Assembly: GCF_019393635.1 (NCBI RefSeq)
Contig: NC_057861.1
Coordinates: 171,828,577-171,892,576 of the forward strand
Reading direction: 5' to 3'
Length of the DNA: 64,000 nt
Source of the DNA: Dromiciops gliroides
Lineage: Eukaryota > Chordata > Mammalia > Microbiotheria > Microbiotheriidae
Shown here one piece after another: positions 47,201 to 64,000 of this stretch; positions within the stretch are counted from its first letter, which is position 1; each line of letters begins with the position of its first letter. Both the position numbers and the translations under genes were made by a program. The notes beneath the pieces are model-generated. The model searched no databases. It was not told the origin of the DNA and saw only the letters and a list, made by a program, of their open reading frames with translations.

Positions 47201-49399
47201 ATTATATTAATATTCGATTGGGGGGGGGAGGGGTTATATTGTGATTTCAAAAGTTTTTTTGGATTGGGGGTGTGTGACTATAAACCTTGAAGGAGCATTG
47301 TGATTTGATTATCAGGTGTTGAAATTAGCACACACCCTGAGCAAGAAGGGTCTGCACTTTAACATTCAACTATTTTTCCTAATTTGAGCTAATCTAAGAG
47401 AGTAAATGTCCTTTCTAAATGAAAACCTAGCCTGGAATAACAATGGTGATGACTAGTGCATTTAAAGTTAAATCTAGAACCTGAAAAAGCAGTCATCACA
47501 TGTTTAAGAAGCTGCAGGTTGGTCACAGAAGTGAAGTCTATATCTAAATAGTTTCCATTAGACATATAAAATCTTTTTTAAAAAAATAATAATAACCTCC
47601 CTTACCCAGCTAGCTATATGCCCTCCAAAATGCTCTGGAGCTTCCTTTCTGGTTTTACTTGGAAAAAACTAGACAAGAACCATGATCCTTAAAATGCCCA
47701 ACTGTAGAATAAAATGAACTAATTCTATACATTTTGAAATCATTGTTTATTGTGACCTTGTAATGTTCTAACACAACACTTCCTTTTTCTCTTGCTCAGG
47801 ATGCAAGGATTATATTGGGTACAGGATTTCAAAAGTAACAAGCATCTGTAAATCCAGATATGAATGAATGGTATTTAATAAGATTGTTTCCATTTAAAAA
47901 TGAGTATTTATGTGTTGTTGTAGAAAGAGCAGCAATGTATTGCTGTTTATGAATGCTATTGTGCCTGAGGTTAGGATCCCCCACACAATCTGAGATGCAG
48001 CCAAGAAAAACAGCCCTGATAGACAATGCTTCATTTCACCTGCTACAGCACTGTGCATTTCATTTATGTCAAGAATATGTACAGTTAGGGTTCATTCACC
48101 TCATTATTTTGTTACATCTACTTTACAGTTAACCAGTCTCTCTAGGAAATAATAAATAACCGTTTTAAAAACAATTGCAGCTTTGCATTCAGAGGATCCA
48201 CTTTCAATTTGTATTAGGAAAAATCCGCCATTGTTATGAACTAGCTTGCTTTTGAAAATAGAATTTAGACTCCACCAACTCTCTTCTGCTTGACGAGATT
48301 GATTTTACACTGCCTTCCCTAAGTAGATTACCAAAGCAAAATGAAACATATTGGACTTTATCTAATACTTTGCATCACAAGCCCTACCAAACATCAAAAT
48401 TTTTGAACAAATGTTAATTCTCCCTGTAGTTTTCCTATATACCTTACGCTTAACCTCTTCATTTTTTGCTTGGAAAACACACAAACATCCACCTCACTTA
48501 CAAAGCAAAGAGGTTTGTTGTTGTTGTTGTTGTTTCAAATTAACTAGCAGGAACTCTGAGTTAGCAATTCTTATTTACAAACAAATACTAACATTAGAGT
48601 CCTAACAAAACACTCTCAATATTTCAATAGACTGTCACAAGCAATATGCAGATATGTGTTTGGGTTTGGTTTGGTTTTAGTTTTCATTTCAGCATTTTTG
48701 TATCGTTTTAGAGGTTCTTTCAGATAGGATGGGGGATATGAAGGGGCAGTTAAAGAAAAGATACCAATGATTTGTCTATTTTTCCAGTTTCCTGTAAAAT
48801 CTATTTAAACACAATATCAGTTCATCCATAAATATGAAAATTAATTTGAATTAAATTTTTCATGTGATACATGTGTATCACAATTTTTTTTCTTTTCCAA
48901 GATTAGTTTTAGTTCATTTGAACATCTTATCAACAGCAGCATATAATTCTGGTACAAATGAACCAAATTTTTATTTCCCTATGAAAGGTTCATGTTTTTG
49001 TTTTAAAACACAAATGAAAACCTAAAGAATCAACATAAATAAAACTTTATTTTCTTTTTAAAAATAGAATTCTGTTTTGATTAAGGAAAAGATGGTATGT
49101 CATTCCTTTAGCAGTAGAGACAATTTTTTATCCAAAAGAATACATTGTGTTTTATTGTGTCATTTGTCTGAATACAGACTCAGTGGAATATCTAAATGAT
49201 ACCCTGCTCTGAACTCCAAGTTGAAAGTAAGTTTTTATTATACTTGAGGGAAACAATGGGTTCAGCTGCTTATTGCAAGGAGCAATTGTCAAGGGAGAGT
49301 TAAACTCAATTACTGTAACCATACTGAATAAAAAATACTGCCAAGAACAAAAATACGCCTGGGTAAAGACAGCCACTGAATAAAAAAAATCGACATAAA
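44220..49399. other. Repeat-poor noncoding DNA downstream of TFAP2A
   Basis: No gene and no young transposon. Holds the candidate element at 46180-46420 and another complex stretch at 47140-47420 (CAGCTGCGGGGCATTGCTGT). Confidence 0.5.
46180..46420. promoter_or_regulatory. Candidate conserved noncoding element
   Basis: GGCAAGCATTAGTGATTGAT, AATGACGCTAATTAACCCC and GCTGCTGCCAGCGGGATGC form a dense cluster of TAAT-type sites about 4.4 kb beyond the TFAP2A stop, in repeat-free DNA. Confidence 0.35.
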
Positions 49400-49411
49400 G
49401 CGTATCAAATA

Positions 49412-49417
49412 TTTATT
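49412..49417 (-). terminator. Distal candidate poly(A) signal of TFAP2A
   Basis: Canonical AATAAA on the minus strand inside GATAAATAAATATTTG, about 1.39 kb after the stop, followed by a T-rich downstream element. This is my preferred main cleavage signal, on context alone. Confidence 0.4.
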
Positions 49418-50433
49418 TATCTGGGCAACAAAGGACTATGATACATTGACAGGCATGGAAACTACTGCCAGCACAACTCAATACAATACAACTAGAACTG
49501 CTTCCAATATGGCCAGTGGAAATACAGGATACCAGGTGGTCCCAAATGTTTGAAGTTCTTTGAACAAAAAGGAGCGAGGAAGGGAGGGGGTGGAAATCCC
49601 TAACCTTGGACTAAAGACAATATTTGTTTATTGCTCTGATGATGCTTTTAAGGGAAGACAGTGGAGAAAAATAAAACTTTTTTTCCTAAATCCTATCCCC
49701 CCACCCCATCTTCATGACATAAAGTTTGTAAAACTGCTCATGTTTAAAAATCATTCCAGGATCCAATATCACTTTTTCTTAGAGTTCAATGAATATAAAT
49801 GTAAATGTAATACTAATTATATTTTTAAAATCCATTTTATTTCTCTTAAAAAAATTTTTTTTGTTCAGCTGCTTCATTGTCGCCTTAACATGCTACAACA
49901 GGTCAAAAATCATGAATCCCAGAGGAAAAAAAAATAATCCCCCAAACCTTGGATTTCTAAATATGTACCATGAGCCACATGAAGAACTAAGAGGGAAGAT
50001 TTGAACCCCACTAAACAAGAGGTAAACGAAATCACCAGATAAATAAAAAAGGCTTAAAACAGACTCACCATATTTACAATTCCCATTAAATTACACATAA
50101 ATAAATATATACAGACATGAACACTGATTCCCTTATAGAGTAACCGCAAATTGTGTTGTCATAAAACGTTCAAGTTGGTCGCTTTACCTTGGAGAGGAAG
50201 AAGTTCTATAACTGAAGACATGACATGGAACTGCATGGATTTTTGTGTTCAAGTTTATTCACAATACTGATAAAAATGTCATTATCCTTTTTGCCTTTTT
50301 TTTTTAATATGGCTACAATCTTAACTGAAGTAATGTAAGGGGAGGTGGTGATTCAGTCCCATGAAGCTTATAGAATTTTTTTTTTATTTTTTAAACTGTT
50401 CTTTTTTTTTTTTTAGAAAAAAAGTTCTTTCTT

Positions 50434-50443
50434 TTTATTTATT
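50434..50443 (-). terminator. Proximal candidate poly(A) signal of TFAP2A
   Basis: The minus strand reads AATAAATAAA, two overlapping canonical hexamers, about 365 bases after the stop codon. An A-rich genomic stretch follows, so 3' reads here could also come from internal priming. Confidence 0.4.
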
Positions 50444-50804
50444 TTTCTGTTGGTTTACTTAAAAAAAAAGTTCACAAACTCAGACAGAACTTTTCTTTGC
50501 TGGCTCCACCGCCTGTTCTGTTCTCTTAGGCTCCAAACAGGGGCGAGGGAGTGTTGATGATGAAGGGGGAGGAGGCAGAGAGGGACTATGAGTCAGGGTT
50601 GGTAGACAGGAGAAGAGAGCATTCCTGCAGACTCAGAGAACAGAATGGCCAGCAGTCGATCGCTGATTCCAGAGCTGTAGCCTGCCAGGTGGTGGTGGTG
50701 GTGGTGGGTGATGAAGAAGAAGATGGGTGCAGAAGAGAAAGGAGATGGGAAGAGGTGAAAAGATGAAGCAGGGTGGAGTTGAGGAGAAGGAAGGAAGGAA
50801 ATCC

Positions 50805-63605
<12,801 letters not shown>

Positions 63606-64000
63606 CTAGGGAGAGGGAGAAAGAAGGAAGGGAAAACAGGACAGATATAAAATCTGAGTTGCTTATATTAAATAATTTTTTAATAGCTTACTCATGAAAC
63701 TTCCAAACTCTGGATTCTTTATTCTTTTAAGCCGCCGGAGCAGCGTTTTGAGGTTCTCTATAACTTTCTGATTGCGGGGAAAAGCCCATAAAAGTGAAAG
63801 GGACATTTTCAAAATTCCAGTGGATTTTTGGTGCAGACTCAGGGATAAAGAGTACATGCCTAGGTATTTCTTCGAATAGAAAAAAACCCCCACCACACTT
63901 AAAAGGGGTCTTCTAAATTTCCGAGTGTTCAAATGCCGCACCAAACCTCCCTTAAGCAAAATAAAAAAGTCCTCGATATTAAACTGCAGAAGCACTTCCT
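63606..64000 (-). other. 3' end of TFAP2A intron 1
   Basis: The sense strand ends with a long pyrimidine tract (TTTCTCCCTCTCCCTAG) before exon 2. I found no first-exon peptide of TFAP2A and no promoter-like sequence here, so the promoters lie past 64000. Confidence 0.8.

Larger units (their letters stand above)
49400..50804 (-). other. TFAP2A: TFAP2A 3' UTR (inferred extent)
   Basis: Sense sequence after the stop begins with a pyrimidine-rich, CACCACCAC-containing stretch and becomes AT-rich, with no reading frame and no recognised transposon. Candidate AATAAA signals on the minus strand lie at 50434-50443 (two overlapping), 50254-50259, 49836-49841, 49627-49632 and 49412-49417. The distal one reads GATAAATAAATATTTGATAC and is followed by a T-rich run, so I infer a 3' UTR of up to about 1.4 kb. 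The true end needs transcript data. Confidence 0.55.

Overview
This window is nuclear DNA from a marsupial. The main evidence is a dense set of marsupial-type SINEs in its left half. They have a head like GGGGCAGCTAGGTGGCRCAG, a core like CTAGCTGTGTGACCCTGGGC, and many have intact target-site duplications. Full-length MAR1-type SINEs, marsupial-type L1 3' ends, RTE and CR1/L3 fragments and L2 tails fit this. I cannot tell the species from the sequence. There is no bacterial, organellar or CRISPR signal.

The only protein-coding gene I can support is TFAP2A (transcription factor AP-2 alpha), on the minus strand at 50805-63605. Six coding exons are present: 63605-63171, 59956-59905, 57201-56970, 55203-55085, 53198-53057 and 51093-50805. 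All have GT/AG junctions and compatible phases. They encode 422 residues. With the roughly 15-residue first coding exon expected beyond base 64000, the protein would be 437 residues, the length I recall for the human main isoform. Exon 4 has an apparent pair of compensating indels that recodes residues 204-208.

Layout. 1-31 kb is intergenic DNA downstream of TFAP2A, packed with SINEs (several dimeric or nested), two related solo LTRs, two 5'-truncated L1s in opposite orientation, RTE, CR1 and L2 fragments and many microsatellites. At about 31-33 kb the character changes: young SINEs disappear for the remaining 33 kb, and an orphan CpG-rich block (32.97-33.75 kb) lies next to a CTCF-like motif. 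33-49 kb is transposon-poor noncoding DNA with several homeobox-site-rich blocks that look like candidate TFAP2A regulatory elements. 49.4-50.8 kb is the inferred TFAP2A 3' UTR. 50.8-63.6 kb is the gene body, with a CpG island over exon 4, a long polypurine tract (sense strand) upstream of exon 4, and a candidate enhancer in intron 5. 63606-64000 is the 3' end of intron 1.

No other gene, tRNA, snRNA or miRNA is recognisable. Repeat family names come from memory of consensus sequences and were not checked with RepeatMasker.
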